Part shown: positions 23,219-30,725 of the stretch, piece after piece
Numbering within the stretch: position 1 is the stretch's first letter
Layout: each line of letters opens with the position of its first letter
IMG/VR virus record: IMGVR_UViG_3300027142_000023
Location: 1-33,444 of that record
Origin: a virus
Strand: one strand, 5' to 3'
Length of the DNA: 33,444 nucleotides
The notes under the pieces: model-generated
The model's database searches: none
Seen by the model: only the letters and a program-made list of their open reading frames with translations
Told to the model about the DNA's origin: nothing
Position numbers and translations under genes: made by a program

Positions 23219-24909
23219 GCAACGGTACAAAGGTAATTAAGAGAAGTGGTGATAATGAACCTCTTGATCTCAATAAACTTCACTTAATGGTTGAGGAGGC
23301 ATGTAGGGACCTCTCTGGTGTTTCTGCATCACAGGTCGAGATGCAATCTGGTATTCAATTCTATGATGGAATTACAACAGCAGAAATTCAGGAAATTTTA
23401 ATTCGTTCTGCATCTGATTTGATTGATTTGGAAAATCCAAATTATCAATTTGTTGCAGCAAGACTACTTCTGTTTTCGGTGAGAAAATCTTTGTATGGAA
23501 GAGTTCAAGATCATCCTACTTTTGTAGATCATATTAAGAAATGTGTTTTTGCTGGAGTATATGATTCAGAAATCTTGACTAACTATACAGAGGAAGAACT
23601 TAATCGTCTTGGTGGTTATATTAATCATAACCGTGATTATCTATTTACTTATGCTGGTCTTCGTCAAGTAGTTGATAAGTATCTTGTTCAAGACCGTAGT
23701 GCTGGGCAAGTATATGAAACTCCACAGTTCATGTATATGATGATTTCTGCGACTATTTTTGCTAGATATCCAAAAGAAACTAGAATTTCTTATGTCAAAC
23801 GATACTACGACGCAATCTCCAAACACAAAATCAACATTCCCACACCTATCATGGCAGGAGTGCGAACTCCACTTCGACAATTTGCTAGCTGTGTTCTTGT
23901 TGATGTTGATGACACCCTCGATAGCATCTTTAGTTCTGATATGGCTATCGGCAGGTATGTTGCACAAAGGGCGGGAATCGGCATCAACGCAGGTAGAATC
24001 CGTGGCATCAACGCTAAAATCAGAGGTGGAGAAGTTCAGCACACAGGTGTTGTCCCATTCCTCAAGAAGTTTGAAGCAACTGTCCGATGCTGCACTCAAA
24101 ATGGCATCAGAGGTGGATCAGCAACTGTCCACTTCCCAATCTGGCACCAAGAAATCGAAGATATCCTAGTACTAAAAAATAACAAAGGAACCGAAGACAA
24201 CCGTGTTCGTAAGTTAGACTACTCTATCCAAATCTCTAAACTGTTCTATGAACGATTCATCAAGAATGAAGAGGTCTCTCTCTTCTCCCCACACGCAGTT
24301 CCTGGTCTGTATGATGCTTTTGGAACTGATGCTTTTGACGAGTTATATGTACGTTACGAACGAGATGAGTCTATTCCTAGAAAGACTATCGGAGCTCAAG
24401 AACTCTTTCTGGACCTCCTGAAAGAACGTGCTGAAACTGGTCGTATTTACATTATGAATATCGACCATTGCAATTCTCACTCATCCTTTATGGATAAGGT
24501 TGAGATGAGTAATCTTTGTGTTTCTGGTGATACTAAAATCAAAATTAGATATCCAGAACCCATTTATAATGATATTGGTGAAGTATCTGATTGGAGAGTT
24601 TGTGAGATTGAAATTCATATTGAAGATTTAGAAATTTACCTTTCTGATAGGATAGCTATAATTGCATGTCTTTGTGATGATGTTCCTCAAATAGAAGTTC
24701 TTTCTTATAATATAGAAACTAATCAACAAGAATGGGCACCTATTACAGCATTTGCCGAAACATCACCAAAAGCAAAGGTAATGAAAATTACTGATGAAGA
24801 AAGTGGTAAGAGTATTGTAGTTACACCAGAGCATCAAGTATTCACAAAAAATCGTGGATATGTAGTGGCAAAAGACCTAACCGAAACCGATGAGTTGGTA
24901 ATTAACTAA
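23215..24909 (+). CDS. nrdA: Ribonucleotide reductase large subunit NrdA, N-terminal half with split N-intein
   Basis: 564 residues from ATG 23215 (overlapping the gp61 TGA): 434 of NrdA and a 130-residue N-intein. The extein begins with an ATP-cone-like segment (TKVIKRSGDNEPLDLNKLHL) and carries ASCVLVDVDD, with the likely first redox Cys, then AGIGINAGRIRGINAKIRGG. It ends HSSFMDKVEMSNL, one residue before the catalytic Cys. An upstream in-frame ATG at 23203 would add four residues inside gp61. NrdA with NrdB makes dNTPs for phage replication. This half alone lacks the thiyl-radical Cys and cannot be active. Confidence 0.94.
   Translation: MSNGTKVIKRSGDNEPLDLNKLHLMVEEACRDLSGVSASQVEMQSGIQFYDGITTAEIQEILIRSASDLIDLENPNYQFVAARLLLFSVRKSLYGRVQDHPTFVDHIKKCVFAGVYDSEILTNYTEEELNRLGGYINHNRDYLFTYAGLRQVVDKYLVQDRSAGQVYETPQFMYMMISATIFARYPKETRISYVKRYYDAISKHKINIPTPIMAGVRTPLRQFASCVLVDVDDTLDSIFSSDMAIGRYVAQRAGIGINAGRIRGINAKIRGGEVQHTGVVPFLKKFEATVRCCTQNGIRGGSATVHFPIWHQEIEDILVLKNNKGTEDNRVRKLDYSIQISKLFYERFIKNEEVSLFSPHAVPGLYDAFGTDAFDELYVRYERDESIPRKTIGAQELFLDLLKERAETGRIYIMNIDHCNSHSSFMDKVEMSNLCVSGDTKIKIRYPEPIYNDIGEVSDWRVCEIEIHIEDLEIYLSDRIAIIACLCDDVPQIEVLSYNIETNQQEWAPITAFAETSPKAKVMKITDEESGKSIVVTPEHQVFTKNRGYVVAKDLTETDELVIN
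24517..24906 (+). other. Split intein N-fragment in NrdA (130 aa)
   Basis: It begins at Cys codon 24517 (CVSGDTKIKIRY, block A). Block B is KSIVVTPEHQVFTKNRGYVV, with the Thr-x-x-His, then AKDLTETDELVIN before the TAA. This is the conventional N-intein architecture. Confidence 0.92.
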
Positions 24910-24912
24910 TAG

Positions 24913-24968
24913 GATAGGGAGTGTAATTTCTACATTTTATAAATAGTTATGAGATTACACTTCCTATT
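24913..24968 (+). promoter_or_regulatory. Hairpin enclosing a late promoter, 5' of GIY-YIG gene
   Basis: The arms 24914-24927 and 24954-24967 pair over 14 bp with one G-U. The loop contains TATAAATA (24938-24945). Transcription from the late box should start near 24951, omitting the 5' arm, while read-through RNA from nrdA would form the stem and cover the bases immediately before the ATG at 24969. Confidence 0.82.
24938..24945 (+). promoter_or_regulatory. T4-type late promoter in hairpin loop
   Basis: Perfect TATAAATA, 23 nt before the ATG at 24969. Confidence 0.83.
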
Positions 24969-25640
24969 ATGAAAACCTATATTGTATATAAAATTACGAA
25001 TAAGAAAAACGGAAAGTCTTATATAGGAAAATCTGAATATCCATTAGAGCATCGTTGGAATCGTCATTTATCATCAGCAAGAAATGGTTCTAAATTTAGA
25101 TTTCATTCTGCTATTAGAAAATATGGGGAAGATTGTTGGGACTTATCTGTGATTGAAACTTACCAAACTGAAGATGAAAACTTTATTAATGAAAAGGAAA
25201 CTCACTTCATTAAACTCTTTGAAAGTGATACTAAAGGTTATAATGCTACTTCGGGGGGAACTGGTGGATGGATGCTTCCAAGATGCTCACAGGAGGTTCA
25301 GGAAGAGTGGAGAAATGGTATTTCCATAAGAACTATTGGTTACAATAATCCAAACTATTCTGGATACACTGATGAGGAACTCATAGAAGTAGGTGTAAAG
25401 TTTGCTAAAAAATATGGATTTATTGGTGGAAGGAAAAGAATAGTTGAGTTTGCTCTTAGTGAATTAAATATTAAGTTTCCAAAACATTTCTCCAAAAATA
25501 GATTTGACGGAAACCATCAAAACTTTTATAAATCTATTGAAGAACAAACTGGATTGGTGTATAATCCTTATTATAGAGACGAAACTCAAAGAAAACTTGC
25601 TAAACAACTTTTAGAACAAAATAGGAGAAAAAAATGCTAA
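24969..25640 (+). CDS. GIY-YIG homing endonuclease within the nrdA fracture
   Basis: 223 residues. The GIY-YIG core is KTYIVYKITNKKNGKSYIGK at residues 2-21, with Arg at about 29 in HRWNRHLSSA and the catalytic-type Glu in FINEKETHFIKLFES (about 75-82). The glycine-rich turn YNATSGGTGGWM follows, and the C-terminal half is an unrecognised, probably DNA-binding, domain (GGRKRIVEFALSELNIKFPK). It lies exactly between the NrdA N-intein and C-intein halves and overlaps the C-half start by 7 nt. It probably targets uninterrupted nrdA. Translation is likely restricted to late transcripts by the upstream hairpin. Confidence 0.92.
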   Translation: MKTYIVYKITNKKNGKSYIGKSEYPLEHRWNRHLSSARNGSKFRFHSAIRKYGEDCWDLSVIETYQTEDENFINEKETHFIKLFESDTKGYNATSGGTGGWMLPRCSQEVQEEWRNGISIRTIGYNNPNYSGYTDEELIEVGVKFAKKYGFIGGRKRIVEFALSELNIKFPKHFSKNRFDGNHQNFYKSIEEQTGLVYNPYYRDETQRKLAKQLLEQNRRKKC

Positions 25641-25732
25641 AGATTGAATATCTTGAAGAAGAAATCCCAGTTTATGATATTACAGTAGAAGGAACTCATA
25701 ATTTCTTCGCAAATGATATTCTAGTCCATAAT
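25634..25732 (+). other. Split intein C-fragment in NrdA (33 aa)
   Basis: MLKIEYLEEEIPVYDITVEG continues THNFFANDILVHN, which is blocks F and G with terminal His-Asn at 25727-25732 and Cys as the +1 residue. A textbook C-intein of 33 residues. Confidence 0.93.
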
Positions 25733-26728
25733 TGCCAGGAAATTACTCTTCCAACAAAACCACTTCAACACATTGATGATCCCAATGGGGAGATTGCACT
25801 TTGTATTCTTTCTGCTGTTAATGTTGGCAAAGTAAAGTCTGATGATGAATTTGAAGATCTTTGTAATCTTTCTGTTCGTGGTTTGGAAGAATTGATTGAT
25901 TATCAAAACTATCCTGTAGTTGCTGCAGAGATTGGAACCAAAGCACGTAGATCTTTGGGTGTTGGGTACATTGGTTTGGCACACTATCTTGCTAAACTTG
26001 GTTTTAATTACGATACTCAAGAAGCTTGGGATGCGGTTCATCAATTGTCTGAATCGTTCCAATATTTCCTTCTAAAAGCATCAAATGAAGTTGCTAAAGA
26101 AAAGGGTGCCTGTGAATATTTTAATCGCACTAAGTATTCGCAAGGTATTCTTCCAATTGATACTTACAAGAAAGATGTGGATGAAGTTTCTTCTGTTGCT
26201 CTTCAGCACGATTGGGAAGCGTTAAGGCAATCAATCAAAGAGTTTGGTCTCAGGCACTCCACTCTTACGGCACAGATGCCATCTGAATCCAGTTCTGTCG
26301 TCTCCAATGCCACAAACGGCATCGAACCACCTCGTGGATTTTTATCAATTAAGAAATCTAAAAAAGGTCCTCTCAAACAAATTGTTCCACAATATCAACA
26401 TCTTAAAAACAACTATACGTTGCTTTGGGATATGCCTAGCAATCGTGGTTATATTAATATTGTTGCAGTTATGCAGAAATTCTTCGATCAAGCAATTTCT
26501 GGAAACTGGTCGTATAATCCAGAAAATTATACCAATAATGAAGTTCCTGTTAGCGTAATGGCACAAGATATGCTTACTTGTTTTAAACTTGGGCATAAGA
26601 CGGCATATTATCAAAATACATATGACAATAAGACCGACGAAATTAAGGAGGAAAAAACTAATATTGACGATTTGGTTAAAGAACTTTTAGAAGGGGGGGA
26701 AGACGACTGTGAATCCTGTAAAATTTAG
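25634..26728 (+). CDS. nrdA: Ribonucleotide reductase NrdA, C-terminal half with split C-intein
   Basis: 364 residues: a 33-residue C-intein, then 331 of NrdA beginning CQEITLPTKPLQH, whose first Cys is the radical-forming cysteine (E. coli Cys439 equivalent) followed by the conserved Glu. Other landmarks are MPSESSSVVSNATNGIEPPR, the substrate-phosphate loop, and the C-terminal redox pair CESC. Total spliced length is 765, like E. coli NrdA (761). A good SD (AGGAG, 25623-25627) sits 6 nt before the ATG, inside the GIY-YIG gene. The end overlaps the nrdB region upstream of its start. Confidence 0.94.
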   Translation: MLKIEYLEEEIPVYDITVEGTHNFFANDILVHNCQEITLPTKPLQHIDDPNGEIALCILSAVNVGKVKSDDEFEDLCNLSVRGLEELIDYQNYPVVAAEIGTKARRSLGVGYIGLAHYLAKLGFNYDTQEAWDAVHQLSESFQYFLLKASNEVAKEKGACEYFNRTKYSQGILPIDTYKKDVDEVSSVALQHDWEALRQSIKEFGLRHSTLTAQMPSESSSVVSNATNGIEPPRGFLSIKKSKKGPLKQIVPQYQHLKNNYTLLWDMPSNRGYINIVAVMQKFFDQAISGNWSYNPENYTNNEVPVSVMAQDMLTCFKLGHKTAYYQNTYDNKTDEIKEEKTNIDDLVKELLEGGEDDCESCKI

Positions 26729-26750
26729 AATCACTGCAGAGAAAGAAAAA

Positions 26751-27893
26751 ATGATTGAAGGAATGACCGTATTTAATACTCAAGAGGTAGATGCCAAAAA
26801 GCAACCTATGTTTTTTGGTGCTCCTCTTGGAGTTCAAAGATATGATTCTTATAAGTATCCTGTCTTTGATAAATTAACTCAACAACAGTTAGGATATTTC
26901 TGGAGACCTGAAGAAGTTTCTTTGCAGAAAGATCGTTCGGATTATCAAACTCTTCGTCCAGAACAAAAGCACATCTTTACTTCTAATTTGAAGTATCAAA
27001 TTCTTTTGGATTCAGTTCAAGGTCGTGGTCCAGGGATGGCATTTGCACCTTACTGTTCACTTCCAGAATTGGAAGCCTGTATGAAGGTTTGGGAGTTTAT
27101 GGAGATGATCCATAGTCGTTCCTATACATACATTATTAAGAATGTTTATTCTGATCCAACAGAAGTTTTTGATTCCATTTTAAATAATGAAAAGATTTTA
27201 GAAAGAGCATCATCAGTTACTGGTGCTTATGATGACTTTATTAATTCCGCACAACTTTATGGAAACTCAAATCTTTGGGTTCACGCACAAGAAGGTGCTG
27301 GATATGCGAAAGATGAACGTATTGAACTCAAAAGAAAACTCTATCGTGCAGTCGCAAATGTCAATATTCTCGAAGGTATCAGGTTTTACGTTTCGTTCGC
27401 TTGCAGCTTTGCGTTTGGTGAACTCAAACTTATGGAAGGATCCGCTAAAATTATCTCTCTCATCGCAAGAGACGAAAATCAGCACCTTGTCATTACTCAA
27501 AACATCCTCAATAAGTGGCGTGAAGGAGATGATGCAGAAATGCAACAAATTTCTAAAGAAGAAGAGGAATGGGTAAGAAGTGCTTTTGATAATTGTGTAA
27601 ATGAGGAGAAAAGGTGGGCAGAGTATTTGTTTAAAGATGGTTCAATGATTGGATTGAACGACAAACTCCTTTGGAGTTATGTTGAGTGGATTGCTAATCG
27701 TCGAATGAAATCTATTGGTATTAAACCACTTTATGATATTTCTGCTAAGAACAATCCTCTTCCTTGGACAGAGCATTGGATTAGTTCCAAAGGACTTCAA
27801 GTCAGCCCACAACAAACGCAGGTGCAGTCTTATATTGTTGGTGGAATTAAACAAGATGTTGCTGCAAACACATTTGCTGGATTTCAACTTTGA
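26751..27893 (+). CDS. nrdB: Ribonucleotide reductase small subunit NrdB
   Basis: 380 residues from ATG 26751. Other in-frame starts are GTG 26709 and ATG 26763; family proteins begin near TVFNTQEV, so the shorter forms are favoured. The diiron/tyrosyl-radical protein shows LPELEACMKVWEFMEMIHSR (Glu and Glu-x-x-His ligands), a GIRFYVSFACSFAF helix, and IARDENQHLVITQ (second Glu-x-x-His). AEYLFKDGSMIGLNDKLLWS and the C-terminal FAGFQL tail, which docks to NrdA, are typical of T4-like class Ia enzymes. It is intact, without intein. Confidence 0.93.
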   Translation: MIEGMTVFNTQEVDAKKQPMFFGAPLGVQRYDSYKYPVFDKLTQQQLGYFWRPEEVSLQKDRSDYQTLRPEQKHIFTSNLKYQILLDSVQGRGPGMAFAPYCSLPELEACMKVWEFMEMIHSRSYTYIIKNVYSDPTEVFDSILNNEKILERASSVTGAYDDFINSAQLYGNSNLWVHAQEGAGYAKDERIELKRKLYRAVANVNILEGIRFYVSFACSFAFGELKLMEGSAKIISLIARDENQHLVITQNILNKWREGDDAEMQQISKEEEEWVRSAFDNCVNEEKRWAEYLFKDGSMIGLNDKLLWSYVEWIANRRMKSIGIKPLYDISAKNNPLPWTEHWISSKGLQVSPQQTQVQSYIVGGIKQDVAANTFAGFQL

Positions 27894-27898
27894 CTAAT

Positions 27899-27952
27899 AC
27901 AAGAAACTGAAATATAATATTATATAAATAGTATTAGAGTTCAGTTTCTTGT
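27899..27952 (+). promoter_or_regulatory. Hairpin enclosing a late promoter, 3' of nrdB
   Basis: A perfect 13-bp inverted repeat ACAAGAAACTGAA / TTCAGTTTCTTGT (27899-27911 and 27940-27952) surrounds a 28-nt loop with TATAAATA. A late transcript would start near 27936, without the 5' arm. Read-through RNA from nrdB would fold and occlude the start region at 27955. Confidence 0.85.
27923..27930 (+). promoter_or_regulatory. T4-type late promoter in hairpin loop
   Basis: Perfect TATAAATA, 24 nt before the ATG at 27955. Confidence 0.83.
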
Positions 27953-27954
27953 TT

Positions 27955-28689
27955 ATGTATTATGTTTATGAATTAATAGACCCAAGAGTCAATCTGCCTT
28001 TTTATGTTGGAAAGGGAAAAGATGATCGGGTTTATTTTCATTTGTCCGAAAAAACAAGAGCAAAAAGTGATAATGAAAGAAAATTTAATAAAATACAAAA
28101 AATAAGAAAGGAGGGGTATGAACCAGAAGTCAAAATAGTTGAATATTTTGAAAATGAAAATGATGCTTATTTTTATGAAGAATCATTAATACAAAAATAT
28201 GGAAGAATACGATATGATGAGGGTGGAATATTAACAAATATTTGTGAAAGCTCAAGACCACCAAATCATAGAGGAAAAACATACCAAGAAATATATGGTG
28301 ATAAGTGGGAAGACCAAATAGAAAAAAGAAGAAATTTGCAACTTTCTGTTGGTGGATATGGACCTAAAAAACATAGTGAAGAAACAAAAAGGAAAATAAG
28401 TAAAAAGGTTGCGGGAGAGAATAATCCAAGTTATGGTATTCCTTGTAGTGAAGAAAGAAAAAGAAAAATAAGTGAAAAGGCAAAGGAAAGATATGCTGCA
28501 GGTTTTAAACCACCATCTGCAAAAATTTGGAAACTCACATCTCCAGAAAATAAAGAATATGTTATTGTTGGTGGATTAAAGGAGTTTTGTAAATCTCAAA
28601 ATATCTCATATGCTACTATGAGTGCCGCAATTAAGTATGATAGAAGAGGTCCAAGAAGAAATGGGTGGAGTATTGAAGAGAAAATTTAG
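27955..28689 (+). CDS. GIY-YIG homing endonuclease with NUMOD3 repeats, 3' of nrdB
   Basis: 244 residues from ATG 27955; the in-frame TTG at 27949 lies inside the hairpin arm and is rejected. The core is YYVYELIDPRVNLPFYVGKG at residues 2-21, with Arg at about 25 and a Glu-rich DAYFYEESLIQKYG helix. Two NUMOD3-like repeats follow (HSEETKRKISKKVAG, CSEERKRKISEKAKE). A NUMOD1-like end has VIVGGLKEFCKSQNISYATM and NGWSIEEKI. The 3' end overlaps the next gene by 29 nt. Late expression is expected from the hairpin arrangement. Likely target: the nrdB 3' region of related phages. Confidence 0.9.
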   Translation: MYYVYELIDPRVNLPFYVGKGKDDRVYFHLSEKTRAKSDNERKFNKIQKIRKEGYEPEVKIVEYFENENDAYFYEESLIQKYGRIRYDEGGILTNICESSRPPNHRGKTYQEIYGDKWEDQIEKRRNLQLSVGGYGPKKHSEETKRKISKKVAGENNPSYGIPCSEERKRKISEKAKERYAAGFKPPSAKIWKLTSPENKEYVIVGGLKEFCKSQNISYATMSAAIKYDRRGPRRNGWSIEEKI

Positions 28690-29077
28690 AATATCACTAC
28701 CAGAAGATGAGTGTGTAATAAAACTTCAAGAGTATTGTAGTTTTTCTTCTATTCTATTGAAAGTTCCTGTGGTAGTTAAACCTCTATGTTCTGATGCAAA
28801 CTGCCACAATAATGTAAATAAGTATGTAAATACTTATGGGGGGGAAAGAATAAGTGGATATTATCTAATTACAGATATTGATGATGAGAATTATGGATGT
28901 GCGATATACCATAGCATCTGGAAAAATACTTATGGAAACTTAATAGATATAACACCATTTGAAGATAGTAGAGAATATAATATGTTTTGTGAGTTCAATG
29001 GTAAAGACTATTATTCTGGTGTTATTTTTAACAATGGAGAATATGAAGTATTAAAACCAGGATTAAATGTAATATGA
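28661..29077 (+). CDS. Conserved hypothetical downstream of nrdB/GIY-YIG
   Basis: 138 residues from ATG 28661; in-frame ATGs at 28622 and 28637 lie deeper inside the nuclease gene. It contains KPLCSDANCHNNVNKYVNTY followed by GGERISGYYLITDIDDENYG, then AIYHSIWKNTYGNLIDITPF and EYNMFCEFNGKDYY. The Cys/His set and the His-Asn-Asn start of a Tyr/Gly-rich beta fold are conserved in proteins I recall from marine phages, but I know no function. The start overlapping the nuclease may mean the original 5' end was altered by the insertion. A terminator overlaps its stop. Confidence 0.65.
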   Translation: MGGVLKRKFRISLPEDECVIKLQEYCSFSSILLKVPVVVKPLCSDANCHNNVNKYVNTYGGERISGYYLITDIDDENYGCAIYHSIWKNTYGNLIDITPFEDSREYNMFCEFNGKDYYSGVIFNNGEYEVLKPGLNVI

Positions 29078-29101
29078 GGGGTTACGACCCCTCTTTTTTT
29101 T
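29076..29101 (+). terminator. Terminator after the nrd region
   Basis: A 7-bp stem GAGGGGT / ACCCCTC (29076-29082 and 29087-29093) with a 4-nt loop and an eight-T run, running directly into a late promoter. Confidence 0.9.
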
Positions 29102-29108
29102 ATAAATA
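29101..29108 (+). promoter_or_regulatory. T4-type late promoter
   Basis: TATAAATA adjoining the terminator T-run, 22 nt before the ATG at 29131. Confidence 0.85.
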
Positions 29109-29130
29109 AAAAAAAGTATTACTTATTCAT

Positions 29131-30723
29131 ATGTCTGGAATTTCTAAGTTCAAAAGAATTTACAGTGAGGGTGTTGCAGCAGAACATCCAGACGTTGCGG
29201 GACAACCAGAATTTGCAAGTAAAGCAGATAAAGAAATTGCTCGTAGAAGAGCAGCAAGAGCAAAGAAAGCAGGACCACAACTTCCAAGTTTTGTTGCGTC
29301 AGTAAAGAAAGAAGAAACTGAACTTGATGAAGAAAAACGTCCATTTCCTTTTGAAAAAGTAGAAGCAAAAAAAGAAAAAGTAAAAAAAGGTTCTCTATAT
29401 GCTAGAGACAAAGGGGATTCTTCTCCAGTCAGTGATTCTGAAATGGAAGCAACCAGAAAATTTAACAAAATGAGTGTAGTTAGTGCTGCTGAAACTAGAA
29501 AAAAACAAAAAGCAGATAGAAACGAAGAGTTTGAACTTGATGAAAAGATTGATGTGGGTGCTGATGCTGGTGCGACAATCAGTGATTTCGTTCATTCAAA
29601 AAGCAAAACTTTCAAGGGTGATAGCAAAAAGCAAAGAATTAAGAGAGCACTTGGTGCTTATTATGCGGCACAAAGAGAAGAAACAGAAAATATTTACAAC
29701 TATGTAATTGAAACTTTGGTTGCTGCAGATTATGCAGAGAGTTATGAAACTGCTGAAAATATGTTCGAACATATGAGTAGTGAATTTGTAGCAGTTATTC
29801 TTGAAGAGTATATTGAAGAAGCAAAACGTTCAAGAACTGAAAGAAGAGCAAAAAATGCTGGAAAGAAAGGATATAATAAAGAAGGAAAACCTGTTCCCAA
29901 AGTTAGCAAAACACACGTTATACATGATGTGGATGATAATGTCGCAGACCAAAGACATCCAGATGCTGCTAAAATTGATTTACACAAAAAGGACTCAGGT
30001 TCCTATAAACACGTTAAAGCAATGACCCCCAGTGAATTTGCCCATACCCCACTTGAACCCAAACATGAATATGGATTTGATGAATTTAGAGATACAGATA
30101 AATTCAAAAAAACTACTAAAAAAACAAAAGTAGCTGGAATGGGAGATAGTCCAAGAAGACCCGCAAAAAAATCTGTTGTTACTGCTCGTGGGGGATCTGC
30201 ATTTGGAAGTAATAAACCTAGCACTCCTATGGATGACCCCGGATCATTTGCGAAGGATTTGAGGGACAGAATTGGAATAAGAGGTCTGAAAAGAAAAGAT
30301 GTTCATTTTACTGGTGGAATGAGTAAAGGACCAAATAAAGGTCTTTCTGGTCCTAAAAAAAAGGGTAAATTAGTTTCAAAAATTGTAGACCCAAGTGATA
30401 GGAAAGAAATAACAACAGATGATCACCTTGGTAATACAAGAGCTATGGCTGCTGCCGCAAGTGCTGCTGCACCCCAGGCTAAAGTTGTAGCATATCAATC
30501 AAGACCTGCTACAAGAAAACCAAAAGGAAAAGGAAAAGTTGGAGATATAGTTCCAAAAAGAGTTGGTAAGGAAAATAAACCAGGAGATACTAATATAGGA
30601 ATAAGAGCTAACTCAGGTGCTCCAAAATCTACTAAACAAACACAAAGAGCACGTAAAAAAGCAAGAAGAGGTATGGGAGAAGAGATGTCTTCTTATGAAT
30701 ACTGGAAACAGTTTGTTGATTGA
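29131..30723 (+). CDS. Putative internal virion protein with embedded HAD-like domain
   Basis: 530 residues, basic. The N-terminus MSGISKFKRIYSEGVAAEHP is targeting-like. Helical module: residues 186-228 (ENIYNYVIETLVAADYAESY ... MSSEFVAVILEEYIE), shared with two other late proteins. Residues about 260-450 look like a HAD phosphatase fold: motif I DVDDN at 266-270, MTPSEFAHTPLEPKHEYGFD then EFRD, motif II TAR at 351-353, Lys-rich motif III, motif IV TDDH at 429-432. The C-terminal end is Lys/Arg-rich and finishes SSYEYWKQFVD. Whether the HAD domain is active is unknown; motif I has Asn where Thr is usual. Own late promoter. Confidence 0.75.
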   Translation: MSGISKFKRIYSEGVAAEHPDVAGQPEFASKADKEIARRRAARAKKAGPQLPSFVASVKKEETELDEEKRPFPFEKVEAKKEKVKKGSLYARDKGDSSPVSDSEMEATRKFNKMSVVSAAETRKKQKADRNEEFELDEKIDVGADAGATISDFVHSKSKTFKGDSKKQRIKRALGAYYAAQREETENIYNYVIETLVAADYAESYETAENMFEHMSSEFVAVILEEYIEEAKRSRTERRAKNAGKKGYNKEGKPVPKVSKTHVIHDVDDNVADQRHPDAAKIDLHKKDSGSYKHVKAMTPSEFAHTPLEPKHEYGFDEFRDTDKFKKTTKKTKVAGMGDSPRRPAKKSVVTARGGSAFGSNKPSTPMDDPGSFAKDLRDRIGIRGLKRKDVHFTGGMSKGPNKGLSGPKKKGKLVSKIVDPSDRKEITTDDHLGNTRAMAAAASAAAPQAKVVAYQSRPATRKPKGKGKVGDIVPKRVGKENKPGDTNIGIRANSGAPKSTKQTQRARKKARRGMGEEMSSYEYWKQFVD

Positions 30724-30725
30724 TT

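Noticed and set aside
24517-25732. Group I intron in nrdA with an intron-encoded GIY-YIG enzyme, as in T4 td
   Set aside because: The coding sequence runs on into a 130-residue N-intein and resumes from a 33-residue C-intein with its own start and SD, so splicing must be at the protein level.
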